Shown here one piece after another: positions 17,970 to 29,366 of a stretch of 38,779 nt of DNA. The notes beneath the pieces were generated by a model that was given only the letters and a program-made list of their open reading frames with translations, searched no databases and was not told the DNA's origin. Each line of letters begins with the position of its first letter. Position 1 is the stretch's first letter. The stretch is from Pseudomonadota bacterium (lineage in GTDB: Bacteria > Pseudomonadota > Gammaproteobacteria > SURF-13): contig JAQBXX010000011.1 in assembly GCA_027624315.1 (NCBI GenBank), positions 1-38,779 of the forward strand. The letters run 5' to 3'. The translations under genes and the position numbers were made by a program.

Positions 17970-18430
17970 CCCTTGTTCTCTCCCTCAGCGCCACGCAGCA
18001 CACTGCGCAGACGATCTTGCTCGCCACCCGATAGCGGAGCATCACTCATGCCCTTGCGACGGCGCAGCACATAATAGATCAACAGCAGCACACCCAGCCC
18101 GGTAAGGACAAAGGGGCCAAACCACAACGCCGCCGTGAGCCCTTTCAAGCGCGGACGGAACAGCACGAAATCACCGTAGCGCGCCACCAGATAATCCGTG
18201 ATCTCCTTGTCCATCTTGCCGGCTTCCATCATGGCGCGCACCTGATTGCGCAAATCCTTGGCCAGGTCCGCATGCGAATCCGAGATGCTTTCGTTTTGGC
18301 ACACGAGGCAACGCAACTCGGAGGTCAGGGCGCGGTAGCGCGCCTCCATCTGCTCATCCTGCGGCGCAGGCGCAGCGGCCCATGACAAGGCGCCACACAG
18401 CATCAGACCAACCGCGATGACTGTTTTCAT
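17966..18430 (-). CDS. ccmH: Cytochrome c maturation protein CcmH (CcmL-type thiol reductase)
   Basis: A 154-residue periplasmic protein with a signal peptide, the LRCLVCQNESI motif with Cys41 and Cys44, a three-helix domain, and a C-terminal membrane anchor (about 100-123). The CxxC pair reduces or holds the apocytochrome haem-binding cysteines. It is the short form without the TPR domain, which is encoded by the separate ccmI. It overlaps ccmG and ccmI by 4 nt each. Confidence 0.95.
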   Translation of the reverse strand: MKTVIAVGLMLCGALSWAAAPAPQDEQMEARYRALTSELRCLVCQNESISDSHADLAKDLRNQVRAMMEAGKMDKEITDYLVARYGDFVLFRPRLKGLTAALWFGPFVLTGLGVLLLIYYVLRRRKGMSDAPLSGGEQDRLRSVLRGAEGENKG

Positions 18431-18954
18431 TCCTGTAACTTCCGCACCAGCGGCAACACTATGTTTTTCAGGTTATCCTCCGTGAGCGGCCCGATCATCT
18501 TGTAACGGATAATGCCGGCGCGATCTATGACGTAGGTTTCCGGCACGCCGTACACGCCGTAATCGATGCCCACGTTACCCTGCTCATCGAACGCGCTCAC
18601 CACATAGGGGTTGCCCAATCCGTCGAGCCAGCGCAGGGCGTCCTGACGCGTGTCTTTATAATTCAGACCGTAGACATCCACCTGACCGGTCTTGGCCAGC
18701 GCCACCAGCAGGGGATGCTCCTCGCGGCATGCGACACACCACGAGGCCCACACATTGAGCAGGGTGACCTTGCCGAGCAGATCCTTGCTGCCGATATTCC
18801 GGGCGGGATCCTGCAACTGCGGCAGGGTGAACTCCGGCGCGGGCTTGTCAATCAGCGGCGAAGGCACTTCGTGTGGATTCAGGTATAGCCCCGCCCACAG
18901 CAGCGCCACCAGGGTGGCAAATATCCCGAGCGGGATCAGAGAGCGCGCACGCAT
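18427..18954 (-). CDS. ccmG: Thiol:disulfide interchange protein CcmG/DsbE
   Basis: A membrane-anchored periplasmic thioredoxin of 175 residues. The anchor is at about residues 7-24, and the active site ASWCVACREEHP has Cys73 and Cys76. GVYGVPETYVIDRAG carries the cis-proline. It passes electrons to CcmH and apocytochrome c. It sits between ccmF and ccmH with minimal spacing. Confidence 0.96.
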   Translation of the reverse strand: MRARSLIPLGIFATLVALLWAGLYLNPHEVPSPLIDKPAPEFTLPQLQDPARNIGSKDLLGKVTLLNVWASWCVACREEHPLLVALAKTGQVDVYGLNYKDTRQDALRWLDGLGNPYVVSAFDEQGNVGIDYGVYGVPETYVIDRAGIIRYKMIGPLTEDNLKNIVLPLVRKLQE

Positions 18955-18960
18955 GTCAGG

Positions 18961-20937
18961 TTAACCCCGTGCCACTGCCGCCGCGCCCTGATCCGGCACC
19001 TGGCGCGTAGCCAGGCGATAGCGTCTGTCGGTCGCGGCGATGAATCCGCCCAGCATCATGACCAGCGGGCCCATCCATATCCATTGCACGAAGGGCTTGT
19101 AATACACGCGCAGACTCCACGCCTCGTTGCCTACCGGCTCGCCCAGCGCCACATAGAGATGGCGGAACAAGCCCGCGTCTATGTCGGCCTCCGTGGTGGG
19201 GTTCTTTTGCACCAGATAGACGCGCTTCTGCGGCCGCATGGTGAGCAATTCCTTGCCTGCCTTGCTCACAACCACCACACCCTCCTTGGCCTGATAATTG
19301 GGTCCGGCGACATCCTGCACACCGTCGAACCTGAACTCGTACCCAGCCAGCTCCACGCTTTCGCTCGGCTCCATGCGCTGCTCCTTCTCCAGACTGTAGC
19401 CGCCGGAGATACACACGCCGAGCGCGAACAGCGCCACGCCCAGGTGCGCGAAAAACATGCCGTAGTAGCCGCGCGGGATATTGAGCAGGCCTTGCGCCAG
19501 ACCACTCAGACCATTGCGCCCGGCCACATCCCACAGATTTTTAAGACTGGACAGAATAATCCAAAAGGCCATGAAGAATCCCAGGCTGATCATGATTGTC
19601 CATGTGCCCAGCAGCACCGGCAACAGCAGGGCCGTCACCACACTGACCAGCAACGCCCAGCGCAGGCGCGTTACCAGGTCGGGAATACTGGCCTGCTTCC
19701 AGCGCGCCACCGGGCCTATGCCCATGAGAAAGATCAGCGGCACCATCAGCGGGATAAACACGGCATTAAAGTACGGCGGGCCAACGGATATCTTGCCCAG
19801 CCCCAGCGCATCGACAATCAGCGGATACAGAGTGCCGAGAAGGACGCTCGCCGCCGCCACCATCAGCAGCACGTTGTTACCCAGCAGCATGGACTCGCGT
19901 GACACCAGCTCGAAGTCGCCGCCCAGCCCCACGCGCTGTGCCCGCCACGCATACAGTGCGAGCGAGAGGCCCACCACCAGCACCAGGAAAATCAATATGA
20001 ACAGACCGCGCTCCGGATCGGTGGCAAAGGCGTGCACCGATGTCAGGACGCCCGAACGCACCAGGAAGGTGCCGAGCAGCGAGAGCGAGAACGCCATGAT
20101 CGCCAGCAGCACGGTCCAGCTCTTGAATCCGCCCCGCTTTTCGGTCACCGCCAGCGAGTGGATGAGCGCCGTGGCCACCAGCCAGGGCATGAACGAAGCG
20201 TTCTCTACCGGATCCCAAAACCACCAGCCGCCCCAGCCCAGTTCGTAATAGGCCCACCAACTGCCCAGCATGACGCCGAAGGTCAGAAATATCCACGCCA
20301 CCGTCGTCCAGGGACGCGACCAGCGCGCCCAGGCGGAGTCGAGCTTGCCGCCCAGCAGGGCCGCGATGGCAAAGCTGAAGGCAACGGAAAGCCCGACGTA
20401 GCCCATGTACAGCATGGGCGGGTGGATGATGAGGCCAAGGTCTTGCAGCAGCGGATTAAGTTCGCGCCCTTCCGCGGCGGCGGGCAGCAGGCGCTGAAAC
20501 GGATTCGAAGTCAGCAACATGAACAACAAAAAGCCGATGCTGATAAACCCCATCACGCCCAGCACACGCGCCACGAAATCCTGCGGCAGGCTGCGGCTGA
20601 AAAATGTCACCGCCACCATCCAGGCGCTGAGGATGAGCACCCACAACAACAGCGAACCCTCATGCGCGCCCCACACCGCGGTGACGCGGTAATACCAGGG
20701 CATGGCCGAGTTGGAGTTGCTGGCCACGTACAGCACCGAGAAATCATTGGCGATAAAGGCATACGTGAGGGCCATAAACGCAATCAGCAGAAACACACAC
20801 TGGGCCCGCGCTGCGGGACGCGCCACCGCCATCCATGATGGAATGCCGCGCGCCGCGCCGACCAGCGGCAGTATGGTTTGCACCAGCGCGACGCCGAGCG
20901 CAAGGATGAGCGCAAAATGGCCAATCTCAGGTATCAT
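18961..20937 (-). CDS. ccmF: Haem lyase subunit CcmF
   Basis: CcmF is the integral membrane haem lyase that attaches haem to apocytochrome c with CcmH and CcmI. The protein has 658 residues and many membrane segments. The tryptophan-rich haem-handling motif is [19 protein letters not shown] in the middle third. [12 protein letters not shown] and [15 protein letters not shown] are family blocks. The large periplasmic domain precedes the last membrane segment. The start overlaps the end of ccmE by 4 nt. Confidence 0.97.
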   Translation of the reverse strand: MIPEIGHFALILALGVALVQTILPLVGAARGIPSWMAVARPAARAQCVFLLIAFMALTYAFIANDFSVLYVASNSNSAMPWYYRVTAVWGAHEGSLLLWVLILSAWMVAVTFFSRSLPQDFVARVLGVMGFISIGFLLFMLLTSNPFQRLLPAAAEGRELNPLLQDLGLIIHPPMLYMGYVGLSVAFSFAIAALLGGKLDSAWARWSRPWTTVAWIFLTFGVMLGSWWAYYELGWGGWWFWDPVENASFMPWLVATALIHSLAVTEKRGGFKSWTVLLAIMAFSLSLLGTFLVRSGVLTSVHAFATDPERGLFILIFLVLVVGLSLALYAWRAQRVGLGGDFELVSRESMLLGNNVLLMVAAASVLLGTLYPLIVDALGLGKISVGPPYFNAVFIPLMVPLIFLMGIGPVARWKQASIPDLVTRLRWALLVSVVTALLLPVLLGTWTIMISLGFFMAFWIILSSLKNLWDVAGRNGLSGLAQGLLNIPRGYYGMFFAHLGVALFALGVCISGGYSLEKEQRMEPSESVELAGYEFRFDGVQDVAGPNYQAKEGVVVVSKAGKELLTMRPQKRVYLVQKNPTTEADIDAGLFRHLYVALGEPVGNEAWSLRVYYKPFVQWIWMGPLVMMLGGFIAATDRRYRLATRQVPDQGAAAVARG

Positions 20938-21419
20938 TTGTTCGAACCTCCCTGCATCATCAGAGTACCCGTGAACTGCGGCGTCTTCCCCCCCGCTTCG
21001 CTGGCTTGTTTGAGCGCTGCGGCCACTTCCGGCGGCATGTAATTCTCATCATGCTTTGCGAGCACCTCTTCCGCCATGAACTCTCCGCCCGCATTGAGTC
21101 GGCCCTGCGCCACCACACCCTGGCCCTCGCGGAACAAGTCCGGCAGTATCCCTTTGTAGGTGACGGGCACAGTTGTCACGTTGTCCGTGACATTAAAGTG
21201 CACGGTGAGGCCGTCGTCCTCGCGCTTGACGCTGCCCTGCTCCACCAGGCCGCCGAGACGCAGGTTGCGCTCATGCACCTTTTCCACGCCGGCGAGCTGG
21301 CTGGGGCCATAGAAAAACACCAGATTGCCGCGGAAGGCATTGAGCGTGAGCGCAGCGGCCACACCGACCGCCAGCAGGATCAGCAGTACTATCATCAGAC
21401 GGCGGCGGCGCGGCGTCAT
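20934..21419 (-). CDS. ccmE: Periplasmic haem chaperone CcmE
   Basis: A 161-residue protein with a basic N-terminus (MTPRRRR), one membrane anchor (about 8-27) and a periplasmic OB-fold. The haem-binding motif is HDENY at residues 123-127; His123 forms the covalent bond to haem and Tyr127 is an axial ligand in the E. coli type. It shuttles haem from CcmC to CcmF. It overlaps ccmD and ccmF by 4 nt. Confidence 0.96.
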   Translation of the reverse strand: MTPRRRRLMIVLLILLAVGVAAALTLNAFRGNLVFFYGPSQLAGVEKVHERNLRLGGLVEQGSVKREDDGLTVHFNVTDNVTTVPVTYKGILPDLFREGQGVVAQGRLNAGGEFMAEEVLAKHDENYMPPEVAAALKQASEAGGKTPQFTGTLMMQGGSNK

Positions 21420-21586
21420 GCGCAGCTCCTGTCACGCCGCGCGCTGCGCGTGATGGTACGCAGCACCCTGCGCTGGTGCTGGTGCGCCAGCGCCACATTC
21501 AGCGCGAGCACCGCCAGGGCAACGCCATACGAGCCCCAGACATAAAGGCCATAACCGCCCATGTGAAAAAAATCAGCGCTGTTCAT
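21416..21586 (-). CDS. ccmD: Small membrane protein CcmD
   Basis: A 56-residue protein starting [21 protein letters not shown], the usual CcmD opening, with one membrane segment and a basic tail. CcmD stabilises the CcmC-CcmE complex and release of holo-CcmE. The ATG ending at 21586 is chosen over a longer frame because the family starts here. The gene overlaps ccmC by 14 nt and ccmE by 4 nt. Confidence 0.9.
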   Translation of the reverse strand: MNSADFFHMGGYGLYVWGSYGVALAVLALNVALAHQHQRRVLRTITRSARRDRSCA

Positions 21587-22355
21587 TGCTGCTCCTGACC
21601 TGGTCCGAGGAAGATTTGCCTGACAATGCCTGCGCCAATTCCTGCACCCAGGCGCTGTTGCGTTCACGCTCCAGCACCTCGGTACGCGTACGCATCAAAA
21701 GCAGGGTGACGTAAAGCAGCTTGAAACCCAGCGCCATGAGCAACAGCGGCAGCAACATGCTCGCATGGATGGTCGACATGCCCACGCCGAGGCTTTGCGG
21801 CTGGTGCAATGTATTCCACCACTGCACCGAGTAGTAAATGATGGGCACGTTGACCGCGCCCACAATGGCCAGCACGGCCGAAGCGCGCGCCGCGGTACGC
21901 CGGTCTTCAAAGGCGGATTGCAGCGCAATGTAACCGAGATACAGAAACAGCAGGATCAGCTCCGAGGTGAGCCGTGCATCCCATTCCCACCACGTGCCCC
22001 ACATCGGCTTGCCCCACAGCGAGCCGGTGACCAGCGTGATGAAGGTGAACGACGCACCGATGGGTGCCGAAACAGCGGCGGCGATATCGGCGATCTTGAT
22101 GTTCCAGATGAGGCCAATCGCGGCGGCCGCCGCCATCACCAGATAAATGAACATGGAATTCCACGCGCTCGGCACGTGGATGTACATGATGCGCACGCTG
22201 TCGCGTTGCTGATAATCGGCCGGCGAGGCGAACAGGCCGAGATACAATCCAACCAGAATCAGCAGCACGGTCGCGCCGCCCACCCACGGCAGTATCTTGC
22301 CCGACACGTTGTAAAAATATTTCGGTGAACCGAATTTATGCAGCCAGACCCACAT
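21573..22355 (-). CDS. ccmC: Haem exporter/handling protein CcmC
   Basis: A 260-residue protein with six predicted membrane segments. The tryptophan-rich motif WGKPMWGTWWEWDARLTSE and the flanking histidines in MYIHVPSAW and STIHASML bind haem, which CcmC loads onto CcmE. The C-terminal tail is longer and more charged than the minimal family member. Its leader, between ccmB and ccmC, contains three strong hairpins. The GGGGA ribosome site partly falls in the one nearest the start. Confidence 0.96.
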   Translation of the reverse strand: MWVWLHKFGSPKYFYNVSGKILPWVGGATVLLILVGLYLGLFASPADYQQRDSVRIMYIHVPSAWNSMFIYLVMAAAAAIGLIWNIKIADIAAAVSAPIGASFTFITLVTGSLWGKPMWGTWWEWDARLTSELILLFLYLGYIALQSAFEDRRTAARASAVLAIVGAVNVPIIYYSVQWWNTLHQPQSLGVGMSTIHASMLLPLLLMALGFKLLYVTLLLMRTRTEVLERERNSAWVQELAQALSGKSSSDQVRSSNEQR

Positions 22356-22365
22356 TTAAATATTC

Positions 22366-22463
22366 CCCGCGCTCTTGGCGCGGGCTCCTTAACGATGGGG
22401 TTCCCAAAGGGGAGAAGCGGTAGCTCTCCCCTTTGGTCGCCCGCGCGGATTCATTCCGCGCGG
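22366..22463 (-). repeat. Three consecutive hairpins in the ccmB-ccmC gap
   Basis: Three perfect stems follow one another: CCCGCGC/GCGCGGG (22366-22384), CCAAAGGGGAG/CTCCCCTTTGG (22404-22436), and CCGCGCGGA/TCCGCGCGG (22441-22463). They fill a 122-nt gap in an otherwise tightly packed operon. The stem closest to ccmC overlaps its ribosome site. Possible roles are differential mRNA stability, translational control, or a REP-like repeat. Confidence 0.75.
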
Positions 22464-22477
22464 TGCGAAATCAAATT

Positions 22478-23167
22478 TCATTCCACGCTGATACGTAATG
22501 CCGCGCCTGCGGCCCACGGCGCCAGCGACAGGGACAACAGCAGCAGCGCGCCGAGAATCGAAAGATGCGCGCCCGCCGCAAGACCGCTCGCCGCAGCGTC
22601 CACCGCGCCCGCGCCCATGATGAGCACCGGGATGTACAACGGCAGCACCAGCAGCGACAACAACACACCGCCGCGACGCAGGCCCACGGTAAGCGCCACG
22701 CCGATTGCGCCGATCAGACTCAACACCGGCGTGCCGAGTGCGAGCGAGGCGAGCAACACCACGATGGCATCCGGCGACAGGTGCAGCCACAGCGCCAGCA
22801 GCGGCGCCAACAGCAGCAGCGGCAGACCGGACAGCAGCCAATGCGTCAGCACCTTGGCGATGACGGTGATGAACACCGGCTGCGGCGCGAGCAGCAATTG
22901 CTCCAGCGAACCGTCTTCGAAATCCGAATGAAACATCGCCTCCAGCGAGAGCATGGCGGAGAGCAGCGCGGCAACCCACAACACGCCGGGCGCGAGCTTC
23001 TGCAACAGATTCGGCTCCGGTCCCAGGCCGAGAGGAAACAGGGTGACCACGATGACGAAGAACACCAGCGGATTCAATATCTGCGCGCGCCGGCGCAGCG
23101 CAAGCAGCAGATCACGGCGGATCAGCACGCCTAATGCCGTAAACAGTCCGGGCGCTTCACTCATCAA
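22478..23167 (-). CDS. ccmB: ABC transporter permease CcmB
   Basis: A 229-residue polytopic membrane protein. RRDLLLALRRRAQILNPLVFFVIVV at the N-terminus, the amphipathic SLEAMFHSDFEDGSLEQLLL segment, and six hydrophobic stretches are those of CcmB. With CcmA it forms the ABC module that releases holo-CcmE from CcmC. It overlaps ccmA by 4 nt and is unusually far from ccmC. Confidence 0.95.
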   Translation of the reverse strand: MMSEAPGLFTALGVLIRRDLLLALRRRAQILNPLVFFVIVVTLFPLGLGPEPNLLQKLAPGVLWVAALLSAMLSLEAMFHSDFEDGSLEQLLLAPQPVFITVIAKVLTHWLLSGLPLLLLAPLLALWLHLSPDAIVVLLASLALGTPVLSLIGAIGVALTVGLRRGGVLLSLLVLPLYIPVLIMGAGAVDAAASGLAAGAHLSILGALLLLSLSLAPWAAGAALRISVE

Positions 23168-23802
23168 CTCAACTCCAGACGCACAATATCCACCTCGGCC
23201 ACCGCGACCGGATGGTGCGTGCTTACCGCCGCCATACCGCCCTGCGCCAGGTGCCCGGCCAGCATCCGCTCCACCAGCGTCACGCCGCGCGTATCCAGCG
23301 CGGTGAACGGTTCATCCAGCACCCACAGCCGCACCTCCGTCACCAGCAGCCGCGCCAGTGCCACACGGCGGCGCTGCCCCGCCGACAAGGTGCGCGCCGG
23401 CACATCTTCAAAACCCGCCAGCCCGACAGCGTCCAGGGCTTCATCCAGCGTGATGTCCTGCCTAGCGCACGCCAGGTCACGCGCGATGCTTAAATTTTCA
23501 TACGGCGTGAGGTCTCCCTTCACGCCGTGATTATGGCCGAGATAGATCAACTCCGCGCGGAACTGGTCGCGCGTCTGAGTGATGTCCGTGCCACGCCAGC
23601 GCACCACTCCGCTGCTCGGCTGAGCAAGACCACACAAGATGCGCAACAGGCTGGTCTTGCCACTGCCATTAGGTCCTTCGATCAGCATTAGGTTCCCGGG
23701 CCGCAGGGAAAGCGAGAGACCACTGAACAATATCCGCTCGCCGCGCTCGCACTCGATATCCACCGCCTCCAGACTTGGGGGCATGGCGCCGCCGTTACTC
23801 AT
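23164..23802 (-). CDS. ccmA: ABC transporter ATP-binding protein CcmA
   Basis: The ATPase of the CcmAB module. Walker A is GPNGSGKTS, the ABC signature is LSAGQRRRVALARL, Walker B is LWVLDEPF, and the H-loop is STHHP. CERGERIL at the N-terminus is typical of CcmA. The start is uncertain: ATG at 23802 is used, with in-frame ATGs at 23835 and 23784 possible, and none has a strong ribosome site. It is the first ccm gene. The 214-248 nt gap to hisS contains no gene and no promoter I can defend. Confidence 0.93.
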   Translation of the reverse strand: MSNGGAMPPSLEAVDIECERGERILFSGLSLSLRPGNLMLIEGPNGSGKTSLLRILCGLAQPSSGVVRWRGTDITQTRDQFRAELIYLGHNHGVKGDLTPYENLSIARDLACARQDITLDEALDAVGLAGFEDVPARTLSAGQRRRVALARLLVTEVRLWVLDEPFTALDTRGVTLVERMLAGHLAQGGMAAVSTHHPVAVAEVDIVRLELS

Positions 23803-24049
23803 TATGGCACTCACTATGGGCTGTGCAACGGGCATCGCTGGGAGTAACGTGCGTCTGGCTGGTGTATATGTGCGGCCTCAAAACCTACCGCCGTGGGCAC
23901 GATCATCGTCCCGCTTTGGTTCGGAAAATTGCATTGCCATTGTCCCATAAAAACAGTGTGTTTTCAGCTCTATTTACCATAGATCCCTTAGGGCTGAAGC
24001 GGGATTTTTGCCATCATGCACCGAGGTTTTCCCGGCCCTTGTTATTGGA

Positions 24050-25312
<1,263 letters not shown>

Positions 25313-25440
25313 AAAGACAGTAGCGAGTGGCGAGTGGCGAGTGGCGAGGAATGGAAATATAGCACCAATCTATAGTTCCTAGTTCCTCGCCACTCGCTAC
25401 TCGCCACTGTTTTCACGCTACTCGCCACTCGCTACTCGTT
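25313..25440. repeat. Palindromic 7-mer repeat element (copy 3), overlapping the ispG end
   Basis: AAAGACAGTAGC and GAGTGGC heptamers (25313-25349) are mirrored by CTCGCCACTCGCTACTCGCC and ACTGT (25385-25410). A further heptamer run at 25416-25440 encodes the last codons of ispG. The central section is AT-richer. It fills the ispG-hisS gap. Confidence 0.85.
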
Positions 25441-26560
25441 TAATAGCAATCACCGGATGATGATGTTCGTGTTGGCCAAGCTGCTGACGCAGCCTGATTT
25501 TGCCGCGTATCGCACGCTCGAGTTCGTCCACCAGTTGCTCGTTGCTCACCTTGTGATCCGGCTTGCCGTCGAGATAGAGCAGGTTGGGCGCGCCGCCCGC
25601 GAGTCCGATCTCGGCACCGCGCGCCTCGCCCGGGCCGTTCACCACGCAGCCGATCACGGCGACATCCATCGGCTCCAGAATATCTTCGAGACGCGCCTCA
25701 AGCGCGTTCACCGTGCTGATGACATCGAACTCCTGGCGCGAACACGACGGGCAGGCGATGAGGTTGATGCCCTTGTTGCGGATGTGCAGGCTCTTCAGAA
25801 TATCAAAGCCGACCTTGATCTCCTCCACCGGGTCGGCCGCGAGCGAAACGCGAATGGTGTCGCCGATGCCCTCCACCAGCAGCATGCCGAGCGCGATGGC
25901 CGACTTGACCGTGCCCGAGCGCAGCCCGCCCGCCTCGGTAACACCTAGATGCAGCGGCTGTTCGATCTGCTTCGCCAGCAGGCGGTAGGCCTCCACCATC
26001 ATGAACACCTCGGAGGCCTTGATGCTCACCTTGAACTCCTTGAAATTTAGGCGATCCAGAATCTCCACATGGCGCAGCGCGGATTCCACCATCGCCTCCG
26101 GCGTGGGTTCGCCGTATTTTTTTTGCAGGTCTTTTTCGAGTGACCCCGCGTTGACGCCGATGCGTATCGGGATGTTATGTTCGCGCGCCGACTCCACCAC
26201 GGCGCGCACGCGGTCTTCGCGCCCGATGTTGCCGGGATTGATGCGCAGGCAATCCGCGCCGAGCTCCGCGACGCGCAGTGCAATCCTGTAATCAAAGTGA
26301 ATATCCGCGACGAGCGGCACGTTGACCTGTTTTTTTATCAGGCCGAAGGCCTCGGCCGCTTCCATCGTGGGAGTGGAGACGCGCACGATGTCCGCGCCGA
26401 CCTTTTCCAGCGCGCGGATCTGCGCCACCGTGGCCGCGACATCGCAGGTATCGGTGTTGGTCATGCTCTGCACCGAGACCGGTGCATCGCCGCCGACCGC
26501 AACATTACCCACCATGATCTGGCGTGATTTGCGGCGCGGGATGTTGATGTGATGTTGCAT
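25418..26560 (-). CDS. ispG: 4-hydroxy-3-methylbut-2-en-1-yl diphosphate synthase (IspG/GcpE)
   Basis: IspG is the [4Fe-4S] enzyme of the MEP isoprenoid pathway. [17 protein letters not shown] and the TIM-barrel blocks ADIHFDYR and RINPGNIG are conserved. The cluster cysteines are in [13 protein letters not shown] and [11 protein letters not shown]. The ATG ending at 26560 ([18 protein letters not shown]) is chosen over a longer open frame because the family starts here and rodZ ends 22 nt upstream. Length is 380 residues. The last codons (KRVASGE and stop) lie inside the 7-mer repeat, so the native C-terminus has been replaced or extended. Confidence 0.96.
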   Translation of the reverse strand: MQHHINIPRRKSRQIMVGNVAVGGDAPVSVQSMTNTDTCDVAATVAQIRALEKVGADIVRVSTPTMEAAEAFGLIKKQVNVPLVADIHFDYRIALRVAELGADCLRINPGNIGREDRVRAVVESAREHNIPIRIGVNAGSLEKDLQKKYGEPTPEAMVESALRHVEILDRLNFKEFKVSIKASEVFMMVEAYRLLAKQIEQPLHLGVTEAGGLRSGTVKSAIALGMLLVEGIGDTIRVSLAADPVEEIKVGFDILKSLHIRNKGINLIACPSCSRQEFDVISTVNALEARLEDILEPMDVAVIGCVVNGPGEARGAEIGLAGGAPNLLYLDGKPDHKVSNEQLVDELERAIRGKIRLRQQLGQHEHHHPVIAIKRVASGE

Positions 26561-26582
26561 GGCTGTCCGTGCTTGACCCGGG

Positions 26583-27407
26583 TTATTGGCGCGCACCGGC
26601 GCCGAGCGCGAAACGCGCCACGCCGTTAGAGCTGAAGCGCGAGTGATCGAATAAGGTGCCATTATACTCGACCATTACCGCGGAGGGATTACCCAGCACC
26701 ACCTGCAACGGCGGCTGCACACCCTCCAGCACCAGCGTGCTGCCGGCGCGCATGAGCTCATACACCACTTCCTCACCGCTCGCGTCGCTGATGGCCACCC
26801 AGGAATCGGCGCTGAGGCGCAACACCACTTTATGGGTCGTGACGGAAGGAGGTTGTGGTTCGGCTGAGGCTGGATCTGATGCGGCTTGCGCTGGTAGATC
26901 GGGCGCGCTTGTTCCTTGCGCCGACAGCTCTCCGGTTTCCGCTGCCGTGCGGATTGTGGCAGTGGCTGCCGGCTGTGCAGTCGGTCCGGCGCTGAGCAGG
27001 CCTGGTATGCGCCCGCCGAAGATAAAGGCAACTGCGACAATGATAATAAGAGCTGCCCCGCCAATCCATATCAGCCAGCGTAACTCCGAGGCTCTGATGC
27101 ATTGTTTCGGCTTGGGTTGCGCAGGCCCCTCGAACAGCGCAGCGGTATCCGCATTGTCCGCGGCATAGCATTCGACGATGGCGTCCGCGGGAAGCTCCAG
27201 CAGCGCCGCGTAGCTGCGCAGATAACCGCGCACAAAGACCGGCGCCGCGATATCGGCATGGTTATCCTGCTCCAGCGCCTGTATGTATCTCACATCCAGC
27301 CGCAGCTTGTCGGCCACCTGCTCCACCGACAAGCCCATGCTTTCGCGTCTTGCGCGCAGCCGTGCGCCGGGGCCGGCCAACGCCGTTGACCCGCCCCCTT
27401 CCGCCAT
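26583..27407 (-). CDS. rodZ: Cytoskeletal cell-shape protein RodZ
   Basis: An N-terminal helix-turn-helix ([30 protein letters not shown]) that in RodZ binds MreB, an [15 protein letters not shown] block, one membrane segment ([19 protein letters not shown]) and a periplasmic DUF4115 domain ([19 protein letters not shown]). A serine/alanine/proline-rich linker lies between. The start is uncertain: ATG at 27407, just after the pilF stop, or ATG at 27425 overlapping pilF. Order pilF-rodZ-ispG is conserved in gammaproteobacteria. Confidence 0.92.
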   Translation of the reverse strand: MAEGGGSTALAGPGARLRARRESMGLSVEQVADKLRLDVRYIQALEQDNHADIAAPVFVRGYLRSYAALLELPADAIVECYAADNADTAALFEGPAQPKPKQCIRASELRWLIWIGGAALIIIVAVAFIFGGRIPGLLSAGPTAQPAATATIRTAAETGELSAQGTSAPDLPAQAASDPASAEPQPPSVTTHKVVLRLSADSWVAISDASGEEVVYELMRAGSTLVLEGVQPPLQVVLGNPSAVMVEYNGTLFDHSRFSSNGVARFALGAGARQ

Positions 27408-27408
27408 C

Positions 27409-28239
27409 CTATCCAGAGTGGCCATGACGGAGTGGCGGCGTCTCCACGGGACCGGTTCCGGATTCCCGCAACAGCCGCGCCTCGTCCGAGTCCGGGAAGT
27501 TGGACTTGAGATAAAGCGAATAACTCGACACGGCGTTTTTATCCCCCAGCTCACGCTCGATGCGGATACCGAGCCACAGGCTCTGCGGGGTATGTTTGGC
27601 GATTTCGGCATGACGCTGGAAGTAGGCACGCGCGGGCAGATAACGCTGCGCCTCGAAGTTGATGAGTGCCATCTGGTAAGGCGAGGTGGGCAGCCTGGGG
27701 TTCAGCTCCAGCGCCTTGCGGAAGTACTGCTCCGCCTTGGCCACATCCGGCTTGCGCTTGGCACACAGACCAGCGTTTTCGTAGGCAAACTCGGGCGTGT
27801 CGTAGAGGGGGTTTTTCAGCGCCTCCAGAAACTGCTGCTCGGCCTTGTCGAGCTGGTTGCGCTTGCTGCACAGAAAGGTGCCGTAGTTGTTGTGCGCAGC
27901 GGAATCCTGCGGCTTGAGCGCCACCGCGCGCTGGTAGTGTTCGTCCGCGAGATCAAGCTTGCCGAGTTGCTCGTACAGAATGGCGATGGCGTTGTGTCCG
28001 CTCGCAAGATTGGGTTCAAGTTCGAGCGCGCGTTGCAACCTGCCGAGCGCGAGATCGGGTTTGCCCTGTTGCATATAGCCTATGCCGAGCTTCACGTTGG
28101 TCTCGGCCAGCGTGTCGGGACGGTCTGCGGTCGGTGTGAGGGTATCGGAACTTCTGCCGGTGGAACTACAGGCGGCCAACAACAGGCTTGACGCCACCAT
28201 CAGCCCGGCAATCATCATGACTACCGGGCTGCGCGTCAT
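27409..28239 (-). CDS. pilF: Type IV pilus assembly lipoprotein PilF/PilW
   Basis: A 276-residue lipoprotein with lipobox LLAAC (Cys24) and successive TPR motifs ([20 protein letters not shown], then [20 protein letters not shown] and later repeats). [11 protein letters not shown] and [11 protein letters not shown] carry the conserved cysteines of the family. PilF/PilW helps secretin PilQ assemble in the outer membrane. It lies between rlmN and rodZ and overlaps rlmN by 4 nt. Other pilus genes are not in the window. Confidence 0.93.
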   Translation of the reverse strand: MTRSPVVMMIAGLMVASSLLLAACSSTGRSSDTLTPTADRPDTLAETNVKLGIGYMQQGKPDLALGRLQRALELEPNLASGHNAIAILYEQLGKLDLADEHYQRAVALKPQDSAAHNNYGTFLCSKRNQLDKAEQQFLEALKNPLYDTPEFAYENAGLCAKRKPDVAKAEQYFRKALELNPRLPTSPYQMALINFEAQRYLPARAYFQRHAEIAKHTPQSLWLGIRIERELGDKNAVSSYSLYLKSNFPDSDEARLLRESGTGPVETPPLRHGHSG

Positions 28240-29366
28240 GGCGTGATCGCTCCGCGCAATAGCGCATAACGGCGGCTACGGCTCCCGCGATCCTGCACCT
28301 TGCCTGCAAGCTGACCGCACGCCGCATCAATGTCGTCACCCCGCGTCCGGCGCGTGATAGTCACCAGATCGGCTTCCATCAGGATGGCGCCAAAGCGCTC
28401 AATGGCGCGCGCGCTTGAGCGCTTGTATTGGGTGTTGGGAAACGGATTAAAGGGAATGAGATTCACCTTGCTCGGCACCTCTTTCAAGAGACGCACCAGT
28501 TCATGGGCGTGCTCCGGGCTGTCGTTTACGCCGTCGAGCATAACATACTCAAAGGTCACACGCCGCCGGGGCTCGTCCGCCACATAACGCTTGCAGGCCG
28601 CCAGCAATTCAGCGATGGGGTATTTTTTATTGAGCGGCACCAGCGTATCGCGCAACGCATCGTTCGGCGCATGCAGCGATACCGCCAAGCTGACCGGGCT
28701 CACGGCATGTAACTGATCTATCATCGGCACCATGCCCGCGGTACTCAGCGTGACCCGGCGCTTGGACAGGCCATAGCCAAGATCATCCAGCATGATGTTC
28801 ATCGCGCTCACCACATTGTCGAAATTGAGCAGCGGTTCACCCATGCCCATAAACACGACATTGGTGATCAGACGCGCGCCTCCCGGCTCGCGCTTTAAGG
28901 CGCGATTGGCCACCCACACCTGACCGATGATCTCCGCTACCGTCAGGTTACGGTTAAACCCCTGCTTTCCGGTGGCGCAAAACGAACAGTCCAGCGTGCA
29001 ACCGGCCTGTGAAGATACGCACAAGGTGCCGCGCCCCTCGGCGGGAATAAACACCGTTTCGATGCTGTTGCCGGAGTCCAGCCGCAACAGCCATTTGCGC
29101 GTGCCGTCTGCGGCGGTTTGATCGAGCGCGATCTCGGGCGCCCTGATTTCGGCGATCTCCTGGAGCCATTCGCGCAGTGACTTGCTGATGTTGGTCATGG
29201 CGTCGAAATCAGCGGCATCATATTGATGCATCCACTGCAACACCTGCCCGGCGCGGAACGGCTTTTCACCGATCGCGGCGAAATACTCGCGCAGCGCCGC
29301 GCGGTCGAAATTGAGCAGATTGGTTTTGGCGGGGTTTTCCAAGGGTTTTATCGCGTGCGCGCGCAC
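28236..29366 (-). CDS. rlmN: Dual-specificity RNA methyltransferase RlmN
   Basis: A radical SAM enzyme that makes 2-methyladenosine in 23S rRNA (A2503) and tRNA (A37). The cluster motif CTLDCSFC gives Cys123, Cys127 and Cys130. [10 protein letters not shown] and [11 protein letters not shown] are family motifs, and the methyl-carrying cysteine is near residue 355 in DIDAACGQL. Length is 376. The start used is GTG at 29366, inside the end of ndk, and its ribosome site is poor. TTG at 29345 is an alternative. Confidence 0.95.
   Translation of the reverse strand: MRAHAIKPLENPAKTNLLNFDRAALREYFAAIGEKPFRAGQVLQWMHQYDAADFDAMTNISKSLREWLQEIAEIRAPEIALDQTAADGTRKWLLRLDSGNSIETVFIPAEGRGTLCVSSQAGCTLDCSFCATGKQGFNRNLTVAEIIGQVWVANRALKREPGGARLITNVVFMGMGEPLLNFDNVVSAMNIMLDDLGYGLSKRRVTLSTAGMVPMIDQLHAVSPVSLAVSLHAPNDALRDTLVPLNKKYPIAELLAACKRYVADEPRRRVTFEYVMLDGVNDSPEHAHELVRLLKEVPSKVNLIPFNPFPNTQYKRSSARAIERFGAILMEADLVTITRRTRGDDIDAACGQLAGKVQDRGSRSRRYALLRGAITP

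Noticed and set aside
23836-24049. Gene or clear promoter in the hisS-ccmA gap
   Set aside because: No open frame with a ribosome site and no pair of promoter hexamers at proper spacing was convincing, although a ccm promoter would be expected here.
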